Source: UBA6183 sp034676125
GTDB lineage: Bacteria; Bacteroidota; Bacteroidia; UKL13-3
Reading direction: 5' to 3'
DNA: 5,941 bases
Assembly: GCA_034676125.1 (NCBI GenBank)
Contig: JAUCCO010000178.1
Location: 1 to 5,941, forward strand
The position numbers and the translations under genes are program-made. Within the stretch, counting starts at the first letter, position 1; every line of letters starts with the position of its first letter. Below the pieces are notes generated by a model. The model worked only from the letters and a program-made list of their open reading frames with translations, did not search any database and was not told the DNA's origin. This document shows positions 1-5,941 of this stretch, one piece after another.

Positions 1-346
1 CTAATAAAATAATACCACCCCAATCGCCTGTGGCACGCTGTCCTTTTGGTTTTGATGAAGTAAAAACAATTGGAGCTGTTGCTGTACCAGCCGCATTTAT
101 CATACCATTACGAGTAATAATTAATGATGCTTTATTTGCTGCATTTCCTTTAATTAAAGTTCCTGGTTGAATAGTTAATGTTGCATTATTTTTTACATAC
201 ACATACCCATCTAAAGTGTAAATGGTATCGGTATACCAAGTGGTGTTTGAGGTAATCTCTCCTGCAGCTATTGTTCTTGCTTTTTGGGCAAATGCAATTG
301 CCCCCGAGAACAAAGCTACTACTGCTAGTAAAGCTGATTTTTTCAT
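1..346 (-). CDS. Secreted cell-surface protein, N-terminal part (probable type IX secretion cargo)
   Basis: The gene starts with ATG at 346 and stays open for 115 codons to the window edge, so the C-terminus is missing. Residues 1-20 form a clear signal peptide: MKK, a hydrophobic stretch, then AFA just before Gln21. The mature part has a pattern I recognise from Bacteroidota secreted proteins often annotated as having a T9SS C-terminal target domain: GEITSNTTWYTD, then GYVYVKNNATLTIQPGT, LIITRNG, APIVFTSS and GDWGGIILL. The repeated short beta-strand and glycine turns (LTIQPGTLIKG, APIVFTS) suggest a parallel beta-helix or beta-solenoid fold; this is inference. The sorting domain that would prove type IX export lies outside the window. 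The gene is downstream of, and on the same strand as, a TonB-dependent receptor. A terminator and a candidate promoter lie between them, so it is probably transcribed separately. Its molecular function is unknown. Confidence 0.85.
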   Translation of the reverse strand, partial: MKKSALLAVVALFSGAIAFAQKARTIAAGEITSNTTWYTDTIYTLDGYVYVKNNATLTIQPGTLIKGNAANKASLIITRNGMINAAGTATAPIVFTSSKPKGQRATGDWGGIILL

Positions 347-370
347 GATTTTTTGTTCTATAAATTTAAA

Positions 371-378
371 CAAACTTA
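371..378 (-). promoter_or_regulatory. Candidate Bacteroidota -7 promoter element for the secreted-protein gene
   Basis: The minus strand reads TAAGTTTG, an exact match to the TAnnTTTG -7 consensus of Bacteroidota. It ends 24 nt before the ATG at 346, implying a leader of roughly 18-20 nt. The -33 side is weak: no TTTG lies at the usual distance. The receptor gene has the same motif at nearly the same distance from its start, which raises confidence. The initiation region has no Shine-Dalgarno and is A-rich, as is usual in this phylum. Confidence 0.45.
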
Positions 379-444
379 GTACCCCCACTTTGCCTCATTG
401 TTACTTGAATGTTGTTAAATTGTAAAGCCCCAAAATATTTACAC

Positions 445-566
445 ATCACAAAAAATAGCTGTGCTTACTGTGTGTGTGTGTTAATGCCGAATGCATAACA
501 CCGTGTTCGCTGTGTAACAGGTTTGGTTAATCCTATTCACAAAATAACAGTGCTCGCTGTGGTTAA
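445..566. repeat. Three degenerate direct repeats with a (GT)6 tract
   Basis: Three related units lie in the gap between the receptor and the secreted-protein gene. Their cores are GTGCTTACTGTGT (461-473), GTGTTCGCTGTGT (503-515) and GTGCTCGCTGTGG (550-562), spaced 42 and 47 nt apart. The first and third units are also alike upstream (TCACAAAAAATAGCTG versus TCACAAAATAACAG). All three units are followed by TTAA: the second and third by GGTTAA, the first by TTAA after the GT tract. A (GT)6 run at 470-481 interrupts the first unit. No reading frame or known element explains them. They could be decayed tandem duplications or binding sites; the sequence shows only the similarity. Confidence 0.5.
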
Positions 567-577
567 ACTTTTAGCAT

Positions 578-607
578 AAAAAAAGCTGATACATATTATG
601 CACCAGC
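578..607 (-). terminator. Intrinsic terminator of the TonB-receptor gene
   Basis: On the minus strand, bases 607 to 585 fold into a 10-bp stem (two G-U pairs) closed by the 3-nt loop AAT, immediately followed by seven T residues (584-578). It lies about 25 nt past the receptor's TAA stop at 632-634. This is a standard Rho-independent terminator for leftward transcription. It separates the receptor from the secreted-protein gene, which then needs its own promoter. Confidence 0.85.
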
Positions 608-631
608 ATTCTTAAATCATTATGTTTTGTT

Positions 632-2935
632 TTAAAATTTATAGCTAACTCCCAACGATATTGTTCTGCCCATTTTGAACCTGTAAATTACGTTATCTAA
701 TGTAGTAAGTTCTTTAGATGCAGCATCAACTTCACTAGGAGTTCCATTTTTCTTTTGGTTTACAACTTGCGCTCTTTTTACATCTCCAACATCATCAAAA
801 CTACCGTTACTATTGTTATCATGATAAAAAACTAAATCTTGCGCCAGTATATCACCGAAGGTTAATTTAACATCCAATTTTTTGAAAAACTTTTTAGAAA
901 TACTCAAGTCCAACACATCCCTTGGATTTTCCCAAACATTAGGAAAAGCACCACTAATTTCTTGCACCGCAAAAATTCTACGTCCAACTTTATTATATAA
1001 GAAACTTGCTGTTAAATTGGTTTTATAATCGGTATAACTTAAACACATGTTTAACAAATAATTTGATTGCCCTTGCAACGGACGCTTGGCTGTTTCAATA
1101 TTAGCTTTTGCAGCTGCTATGTTTCCTAAATCAACCTCGCTATGTATGTAGGCATAGTTGGTTGTAAACAAAAAGTTTTTCATAAATTTAGTACCAAACC
1201 ATTTATCAAACACCTTTAAGTTTTTTCTTACTTCTACTTCGGCACCTGCGTTTATAGCATTGGTATTACTTGTATAACCCAATCGGTAACTTCCACCACC
1301 TGTTAAATCAAAAACAGGTTCGATGGCATTGGTAAATGTTTTATAAAATAACGAGAAAGATAATAACTGACCTTCACCCTGAAAATGCTCAATTCTAAAA
1401 TCATAATTATTAATCGAAGTACGTTGTAAATTAGGAGTGCCAGTAACATCCATATTTAAATTAAAATCATAAAAAATAAACGGAGCCAACTCCCTAAACT
1501 CTGGGCGAGCCAATGATTTAAAATAAGCTAAACGTAAGTTTGTTTTTTCGGTTAACTCGTAACTTAAATTAATAGAAGGTAAAAAATCAGTAACTGTATT
1601 ATCAATATTAATGGTATCGCCTGCGGCACCAAGTGCATTAAGTTTTTGATTGTATGTTTCCATGCGTACACCATACACAACCCTTGTGCGGGCAAATATG
1701 CGATTTGTAACCATTAAATAAGCCGCAGTTAGTGTTGAACTTGCGCTGTATTTGTCTTGTGGATTTACGCGCTCATCAATATAAAAAACATTTTTTATTA
1801 AATTTTCTTTGTTAAAAATTGTGCTGATGTCTTGCAATACTATATCGCCAGCAGCAGGGTTGTTATAGTTTAATTTATGACCAAATACCCTAGCTTCAAA
1901 ATCACGTTCGCGCAATTGGTAAAATGCACCTGTTTTAATTTCGGTTTTAACTTTTTTAGTGCTTAAAAACTCAGTAGGTATTTGCACATTGGCACCGCCA
2001 GAATAAAGCTGCTCACCTAATTTTGTATATAACCTACCATTTTGTGTTAAATCAATTGTTGACTGAAGCTGGGCTGTGTATGGATTTAACTCACCAGTGT
2101 TATCATTCATGGTGGTTGAGCGGGTAAATCTTCTAAAATCAGGAATATCGCGTTTAATATTATTGTAATTTAACACCCAATTAATTTTTATTTTAGATGC
2201 AGGCAAAAAGTGTTCGCCACCCAATTGATTGGTTAAAAATAAGTTTTGTTGAAATAAATAAGCCGTTTTGTTTTCGTAATTAACGGGGTCGTTGTTCATG
2301 TTATTTTTACCCCAACGTTGTATGGTTTGATCTTCGGAATTTATGTTGTAAGCGTTCTTAAAAAAGAACTTATTATTTGTACCAATTTTCATGGCAAAGT
2401 TTGCCATAACTCCAATCATCACTTCGCGTTTGTAGGCTGAATCATTATAATGATACAACTGGTCGTTACCTGCTTTTACATCATAAAAATTTCTTTCTGC
2501 CGGTGTAAACCTAAAACTATTGCTATGCGATAAAGAAGTTATAAAACCGAACTCGTTTTTTTTACCGAACTTATATTTATTACCACCTGAAAGTTGAAAA
2601 TTAGTATTCGGTGCAAAGCTGTTTACTTTATTTAAACTCCAATTGTCGTTAAACTTTTGGCTGTAAGCAAATTTATCATCAACGCTAGAAGCCTCATATT
2701 GTGTGCGCCCAGATACATTGCTTGGAATAGCTCTCGTTCCATCATCTACACCAAGCCAATCTGTTTTTCCGCCTTGGTAAGTATAACCATTGTTAAAGGT
2801 AGTTAACGAGTGTATTCCTACACTTCCACCAAACGATAAAAACTTTTCATCAGGAATATCCTTGGTATTAATGGTAATTAAACCACCTGTAAAATCGCCA
2901 GGTAAATCTGGTGTAGCGGTTTTTGTTATCGTCAT
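632..2935 (-). CDS. TonB-dependent receptor, C-terminal fragment (rest of plug and beta-barrel)
   Basis: This 767-codon frame is the continuation of the fragment ending at 2942, in the same reading frame and six bases past the TAG. It opens with the plug motif ITKTATPDLPGDFTGG (residues 3-18) and INTKDIPD (22-29), followed by a long barrel of alternating hydrophobic and aromatic strands. Examples are TNLRLAYFKSLARPEFRELA and the final strand RTISLGVSYKF; a terminal Phe is the usual outer-membrane barrel signature. An acidic DNNSNGSFDD segment (706-715) lies between the last two strands. The Met at 2935 is an internal residue of the family, not a natural start: a protein beginning there would lack a signal peptide and half its plug. 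Reinitiation after the TAG is sterically possible but would give an unexported product. The substrate cannot be read from the sequence. Confidence 0.8.
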   Translation of the reverse strand: MTITKTATPDLPGDFTGGLITINTKDIPDEKFLSFGGSVGIHSLTTFNNGYTYQGGKTDWLGVDDGTRAIPSNVSGRTQYEASSVDDKFAYSQKFNDNWSLNKVNSFAPNTNFQLSGGNKYKFGKKNEFGFITSLSHSNSFRFTPAERNFYDVKAGNDQLYHYNDSAYKREVMIGVMANFAMKIGTNNKFFFKNAYNINSEDQTIQRWGKNNMNNDPVNYENKTAYLFQQNLFLTNQLGGEHFLPASKIKINWVLNYNNIKRDIPDFRRFTRSTTMNDNTGELNPYTAQLQSTIDLTQNGRLYTKLGEQLYSGGANVQIPTEFLSTKKVKTEIKTGAFYQLRERDFEARVFGHKLNYNNPAAGDIVLQDISTIFNKENLIKNVFYIDERVNPQDKYSASSTLTAAYLMVTNRIFARTRVVYGVRMETYNQKLNALGAAGDTINIDNTVTDFLPSINLSYELTEKTNLRLAYFKSLARPEFRELAPFIFYDFNLNMDVTGTPNLQRTSINNYDFRIEHFQGEGQLLSFSLFYKTFTNAIEPVFDLTGGGSYRLGYTSNTNAINAGAEVEVRKNLKVFDKWFGTKFMKNFLFTTNYAYIHSEVDLGNIAAAKANIETAKRPLQGQSNYLLNMCLSYTDYKTNLTASFLYNKVGRRIFAVQEISGAFPNVWENPRDVLDLSISKKFFKKLDVKLTFGDILAQDLVFYHDNNSNGSFDDVGDVKRAQVVNQKKNGTPSEVDAASKELTTLDNVIYRFKMGRTISLGVSYKF

Positions 2936-2941
2936 ATTTGC

Positions 2942-3577
2942 CTACTTGTTTGATGGGAAAATATCGAACGAAAATGCTTTTTTATCTGCTTCGGTACTTG
3001 GTAATGGTGCACCATTAATATAAGCAGAGTTATATCTATCGTTTAATCCACGTATTACTGCAAACTTATTATCTTGTACTGTTGCTCCACTCACACGTTT
3101 CATTACATCACTGGTAGAGTTATCTGGAGAACGTTTAATTACATCAGCAGATATTGCATCAGATACAGTAGTGGAACTTTTTTGCTCAATAAGCATGGCA
3201 TTTGCACTTTCCTTTCTTAGTTCGGCTTGTATCACCACTTCATTTAACGATTGGGTTGATTCTTCAAGTATTACATTTAAAGCGGTGCTTTCGTTTGCTT
3301 TAACCTCTACGCCAACTAACTGTTTTTTTATGTACCCAACATAACTAACATTTAAAGTGTATTTGCCTGGTTTTAAACTAACAATTGTATAAGACCCTTC
3401 AATGTTTGTTGACGACCCAAAAGAAGTGCCTAATATGCTTATTGAAACGCCAATAAGCTCTTCACCACTTTTTTTATCGATTATTTTTCCTGTAATTTTT
3501 CCTGTTTGAGCAAATGCACTTAACCCAATTGTTAACACAAATACTGTTGCCACTAACTTTTGTACAAATTTTATCAT
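2942..3577 (-). CDS. TonB-dependent receptor, N-terminal fragment (signal peptide, CarboxypepD_reg-like domain, partial plug)
   Basis: This open frame encodes 211 residues and ends at TAG. Residues 1-23 are a signal peptide (MIKFVQK, hydrophobic core, AFA before Gln24). Residues about 26-105 are a carboxypeptidase-regulatory-like beta-sandwich: GKITGKIIDKKSGEELIGVS, then GSYTIVSLKPGKYTLNVSYVGY. This domain is the usual N-terminal extension of Bacteroidota TonB receptors. A linker with NEVVIQAE at 112-119 leads into the plug: VSDAISADVIKRSPD (138-152), DVMKRVSGATVQD (157-169), IRGLNDRYNSAYINGAPLPS (175-194) and FSFDIFPSN (202-210). The start at 3577 is supported by the intact signal peptide and by a -7-like element 26 nt upstream. 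On its own the fragment would be exported but has no barrel, so it should not act as a receptor. It would make sense only joined to the downstream frame. Confidence 0.8.
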   Translation of the reverse strand: MIKFVQKLVATVFVLTIGLSAFAQTGKITGKIIDKKSGEELIGVSISILGTSFGSSTNIEGSYTIVSLKPGKYTLNVSYVGYIKKQLVGVEVKANESTALNVILEESTQSLNEVVIQAELRKESANAMLIEQKSSTTVSDAISADVIKRSPDNSTSDVMKRVSGATVQDNKFAVIRGLNDRYNSAYINGAPLPSTEADKKAFSFDIFPSNK

Positions 3578-3603
3578 CTTATTTGATTACTAATACTTGG
3601 GTA

Positions 3604-3629
3604 CAAAAGTATAGCCTGTGTTTTTGCAA
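3604..3629 (-). promoter_or_regulatory. Candidate promoter of the TonB-receptor gene
   Basis: On the minus strand TACTTTTG (3611-3604) matches the TAnnTTTG -7 element exactly and ends 26 nt before the ATG at 3577. A TTG at 3629-3627 lies 15 nt upstream of it. That is shorter than the roughly 17-23 nt spacing reported for flavobacterial promoters, so the -33 assignment is weak. The predicted leader is about 20 nt and has no Shine-Dalgarno. The position, between the kbl terminator and the receptor start, fits an independent transcript. Confidence 0.5.
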
Positions 3630-3700
3630 GCGGTTAATCAAACGTTATGCTTGTGTTAATGTAGTATCAATACTGTGTTACGTAAATGTTAAAACGCAGA

Positions 3701-3723
3701 AAAACCCGCACTTGGCGGGTTTT
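3701..3723 (-). terminator. Intrinsic terminator after kbl (symmetrical, possibly bidirectional)
   Basis: A perfect 9-bp stem, AAAACCCGC (3701-3709) with GCGGGTTTT (3715-3723), encloses a 5-nt loop. On the minus strand the stem is followed by a short T run (TTTTT including the stem end), about 25 nt past the TAA of kbl at 3749-3751. The A and T ends make it symmetrical, though no rightward gene ends here. It separates the prmA-kbl unit from the receptor gene. Confidence 0.85.
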
Positions 3724-3748
3724 CGGCAAAAACTTATTTCTTCTGGGC

Positions 3749-4945
3749 TTATTTTATCACACCCAATTCTTTTCCTACCTTAGTAAATGCAGCAATTGCT
3801 TTATCTATTTGGTGTGGTTGGTGTGCTGCTGATAATTGAACACGAATACGTGCTAAATTTTTAGGCACAACAGGATAAAAGAATCCGGTAACATATATAC
3901 CTTCTTCTAATAATTTTGTAGCCATTTCTTGTGCCAATTTTGCATCATAAAGCATAACAGGAACTATTGCACTTGCACCACCGCGTAAATCAAAACCAGC
4001 AGCTTGCATACCCGCTTTAAACTGGTTTACATTCGTTTCTAAAGTATCGCGTAAAGTTGTGCTTTCGTTTAATAATTTAAACACCTCTATACTTGCCCCA
4101 ACAATGGCTGGTGCCAACGAGTTGCTAAATAAATATGGGCGAGAACGCTGACGCAATAATTCAATAATCTCTTTTTTACCTGTGGTATATCCACCCATTG
4201 CACCGCCTAATGCTTTACCTAAAGTTCCGGTAATAATATCTACACGATCCTTAACATTACATAACTCTGGTACACCACGACCCGTTTTACCAATAAACCC
4301 AGCACTGTGGCACTCATCTGTCATTACCAATGCATCGTATTTATCTGCCAAATCACAAATTTTATCCATTTGCGCTACATAACCATCCATGCTAAAAACA
4401 CCATCAGTAACTATAATTTTAAACCTTGCACCTTTTTCGTTTGCAGCAATTAATTGTGCTTCCAAATCGGCCATATCATTGTTTTTATAACGGTAGCGTT
4501 GTGCTTTACACAAACGTACACCATCAATAATACTTGCATGGTTTAACTCATCACTAATAATTGCATCAGCCTCTTGAAATAATGGTTCAAAAACACCACC
4601 ATTTGCATCAAACGCAGCAGCATATAAAATGGTATCTTCTGTACCATAAAAATCAGCAATGGTTTGTTCTAACTCTTTATGTATATCTTGTGTACCACAA
4701 ATAAAACGCACACTACTCATACCAAAACCATGTGTTTGCAAAGCCTTACTGGCCGCTGCTTTAACACGCGGATGAGATGATAAACCTAGGTAGTTATTGG
4801 CACAAAAATTTAATACCGTTTTACCTGTATTTAATGTAATTTCTGCATCTTGCTCTGATACAATAATACGCTCGCTTTTGTATAAGCCAGCTTCTTTAAT
4901 ATCCGCTAATTCTTTTTGTAAATGTTGTTGTAATTTGCCGTACAT
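3749..4945 (-). CDS. kbl: Glycine C-acetyltransferase (2-amino-3-ketobutyrate CoA ligase)
   Basis: This PLP enzyme of the alpha-oxoamine synthase family interconverts 2-amino-3-oxobutyrate plus CoA with glycine plus acetyl-CoA. It is the second step of threonine breakdown after threonine 3-dehydrogenase, in the cytoplasm. The 398 residues equal the length of the E. coli enzyme, and key positions coincide: His136 in DELNHASIIDG (cofactor stacking), Asp210 and His213 in TDECHSAGFIG, and Lys244 in TGTLGKALGG (the Schiff-base lysine). The N-terminal NFCANNYLGLSSHP (46-59) is also typical. The family includes BioF and serine palmitoyltransferase, the latter common in Bacteroidota, but the N-terminal region (MYGKLQQHLQKELADIKEAG) and exact length favour Kbl. 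The start at 4945 fits family alignments. The 33-nt gap after prmA has no TAnnTTTG motif, so co-transcription with prmA is likely. No threonine dehydrogenase gene is in view. All active-site residues are intact. Confidence 0.95.
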   Translation of the reverse strand: MYGKLQQHLQKELADIKEAGLYKSERIIVSEQDAEITLNTGKTVLNFCANNYLGLSSHPRVKAAASKALQTHGFGMSSVRFICGTQDIHKELEQTIADFYGTEDTILYAAAFDANGGVFEPLFQEADAIISDELNHASIIDGVRLCKAQRYRYKNNDMADLEAQLIAANEKGARFKIIVTDGVFSMDGYVAQMDKICDLADKYDALVMTDECHSAGFIGKTGRGVPELCNVKDRVDIITGTLGKALGGAMGGYTTGKKEIIELLRQRSRPYLFSNSLAPAIVGASIEVFKLLNESTTLRDTLETNVNQFKAGMQAAGFDLRGGASAIVPVMLYDAKLAQEMATKLLEEGIYVTGFFYPVVPKNLARIRVQLSAAHQPHQIDKAIAAFTKVGKELGVIK

Positions 4946-4978
4946 ACGTGTTATATTTTATAAAATTGTAATTAATAT

Positions 4979-5815
4979 TTATAGCAGTTTAAAAGTAAAT
5001 TTAGCCGAACACCAACTGTTTTTTACCAAGTACTTATCAAGCGTTAATCCTAATGGTAAAGCAGCATTTTGCAAGTCGATTAAATCGCTGTGGTAAAATC
5101 CACTAATTATTAAAAAAGCATTGGGTTTAAGGTGGGTTGTAATTGCACCAAAACTATCCAACAAAATATTTTTATTGATATTGGCCAATACACCATCAAA
5201 CATTTCGGTAGCTTTTATTACAGCTAAAGTACCAAGTCTAAACTCAAAATTTGTTAAATTATTTAGGTTTTTATTTTCCGCAATATTATCCAAACACCAT
5301 TCATCAATATCGTTGGCAATAATATTAGCAGCACCAAACTTTAAGGCCATTAAGCCTAAAACACCCGTTCCGCAGCCGTAATCAAAAATAACTTTGTTGT
5401 TAAAATCTTCCTCAAGCATTAGTTCTAAAACCAACTGTGTGGTTTCGTGGTGGCCAGTGCCAAAAGTATTTTTAGGTTGAATAGTTATGGTATGCGGATA
5501 ATTTAATTCTTCGTTATGAAATGGTGCCCTAACCAATATTTTATCAGCAACAATTATTGGCTCATATGATGCTTCCCATTGTGCATTCCAATTTTGAGGC
5601 TCGATAACACTGTGCGGCATCATATTAGGATTTAAGCCATACTTTAAAAGCATATCGTTATAGGTAAGCGCATTGTGCAACGACTTAGGAATATAAGCCG
5701 AAAAACCTTCGTCTGTTTCTATAAATCCATCATAATCCAGTTCGGCTAGTTCGGCAATTAATAAGTCTCTTATATCTTCGTTACAAGTAATGGCAAATTC
5801 AAAATATGCTTCCAT
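4979..5815 (-). CDS. prmA: Ribosomal protein L11 methyltransferase
   Basis: PrmA is a SAM-dependent enzyme that methylates lysines and the N-terminus of ribosomal protein L11. Numbering from the chosen start, the protein is 278 residues. An N-terminal L11-recognition domain (about 1-60, with RDLLIAELAELDYDGFIE) leads to NWNAQWE (75-81) and FGTGHHETT (118-126), both hallmarks of PrmA. Then come SAM motif I DYGCGTG (145-151), the acidic NDID (168-171) and ANINKN (211-216), the catalytic-region signature. An in-frame ATG five codons upstream (5830) would add MHICQ. I prefer 5815 because MEAYFEF aligns better with the usual M-x-Y-x-E/F start of Bacteroidota PrmA; neither has a Shine-Dalgarno, so the choice is tentative. 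The gene ends with TAA 33 nt before kbl and probably heads that operon. Product identity is firm from motifs; the start is less so. Confidence 0.93.
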   Translation of the reverse strand: MEAYFEFAITCNEDIRDLLIAELAELDYDGFIETDEGFSAYIPKSLHNALTYNDMLLKYGLNPNMMPHSVIEPQNWNAQWEASYEPIIVADKILVRAPFHNEELNYPHTITIQPKNTFGTGHHETTQLVLELMLEEDFNNKVIFDYGCGTGVLGLMALKFGAANIIANDIDEWCLDNIAENKNLNNLTNFEFRLGTLAVIKATEMFDGVLANINKNILLDSFGAITTHLKPNAFLIISGFYHSDLIDLQNAALPLGLTLDKYLVKNSWCSAKFTFKLL

Positions 5816-5857
5816 TTGGCAAATATGCATAAAAAGTGTAGGTATAAAAAGGCCAGT

Positions 5858-5918
5858 TTAACCCAAATTAACCAATAGAAGATTTAAAAAATCGAACTAC
5901 TTGATTTAGTTGGGTTAA
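5858..5918. repeat. 9-bp inverted repeat upstream of prmA
   Basis: TTAACCCAA (5858-5866) is mirrored exactly by TTGGGTTAA (5910-5918), with a 43-nt AT-rich spacer. The whole stretch 5816-5941 shows no gene I can identify. Short minus-strand frames are open from the edge to stops at 5868 and 5884 and could be the tail of an upstream gene, but neither peptide is recognisable. The repeat could be an operator, a weak transcript hairpin or chance; the long spacer makes it a poor terminator. Confidence 0.35.
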
Positions 5919-5941
5919 TCCCGATATAGAAAATGTTAGCA

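Larger units (their letters stand above)
632..3577 (-). pseudogene. TonB-dependent outer-membrane receptor gene interrupted by an in-frame TAG
   Basis: The full frame runs from ATG at 3577 to TAA at 632-634 (982 codons including the terminal stop). It is broken once by TAG at 2942-2944, codon 212. Before the stop are a signal peptide, a carboxypeptidase-regulatory-like domain and the first part of the plug; after it, in the same frame, are the rest of the plug and a full beta-barrel ending in YKF. Homologues as I know them read FPSN, two aliphatic residues, a D/A-N pair and a hydrophobic residue before the KTATPDLPGDF motif. Here the line is FPSN-K-stop-A-N-M-T-I-T-K-T-A, so length is conserved and only the two aliphatic positions are abnormal. 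As written the gene cannot give a complete receptor. Sequencing error and stop readthrough remain possible. There is no SusD-like gene beside it, so a SusCD-type glycan system is not indicated. Confidence 0.75.

Noticed and set aside
222..425. Rightward open frames at 222-425, 2790-3023, 3514-3783, 4182-4382, 4797-5096 and 5121-5381
   Set aside because: They lie mostly antisense to well-supported genes, have no recognisable domains, and several cross real gene boundaries or terminators. They are chance frames.
445..566. CRISPR array
   Set aside because: There are only three short, diverged units with unequal spacing and no exact repeats or cas genes.
2935..2944. The receptor as two separate functional genes
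   Set aside because: The downstream Met at 2935 is in the same frame and in the middle of the conserved plug. A protein starting there lacks a signal peptide and half of the plug.
2942..2944. An organism-wide alternative code with TAG as sense
   Set aside because: Only one in-frame TAG is seen, in one gene. prmA and kbl contain none, and no tRNA evidence is in the window.
2942..2950. A simple one-base frameshift
   Set aside because: Both sides of the TAG are in the same frame and the family length is kept. A single indel cannot explain it.
632..3577. SusC of a polysaccharide utilisation locus
   Set aside because: There is no SusD-like gene, glycoside hydrolase or matching regulator beside it, and the plug motifs fit the non-SusC TonB receptor type better.
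5868..5940. Tail of an upstream minus-strand gene at the right edge
   Set aside because: Two minus-strand frames are open from the edge (stops at 5868-5870 and 5884-5886), but both peptides are under 25 residues and unrecognisable, so neither can be chosen.

Overview
The window looks like chromosomal DNA from a member of the Bacteroidota. Three things suggest this: low GC content, a carboxypeptidase-regulatory-domain TonB-dependent receptor beside a secreted protein of a type common in that phylum, and TAnnTTTG-type promoter elements with no clear Shine-Dalgarno sequences. All recognisable genes are on the minus strand, so transcription runs from right to left.

From right to left: positions 5816-5941 hold no gene I can identify, only an inverted repeat. 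prmA (ribosomal protein L11 methyltransferase, about 4979-5815) follows. After a 33-nt AT-rich gap comes kbl (glycine C-acetyltransferase, 3749-4945). These two probably form one transcription unit, closed by a strong hairpin at 3701-3723. A TonB-dependent outer-membrane receptor gene then runs from 3577 to 632 with its own candidate promoter at 3604-3629 and a textbook intrinsic terminator at 578-607. The 285-nt gap 347-631 holds that terminator, a degenerate three-copy repeat with a GT microsatellite, and a candidate promoter. The last gene begins at 346 and leaves the window at position 1. It encodes a secreted protein whose N-terminus matches a family known from Bacteroidota type IX-secreted proteins.

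The most notable feature is that the receptor gene carries a single in-frame TAG at 2942-2944, inside the plug domain. Both sides are in the same frame, and the family's plug motif continues across it with no length change. No other stop or frameshift is seen over the 982-codon frame. The gene is therefore a fresh pseudogene, a sequencing or consensus error, or a readthrough case; the sequence alone cannot decide.

The receptor and the downstream secreted protein plausibly serve the same uptake or surface process, but the substrate is not readable. prmA and kbl are housekeeping or metabolic genes with no obvious link to the receptor. I see no RNA genes, mobile elements or CRISPR arrays, and no convincing undescribed system.
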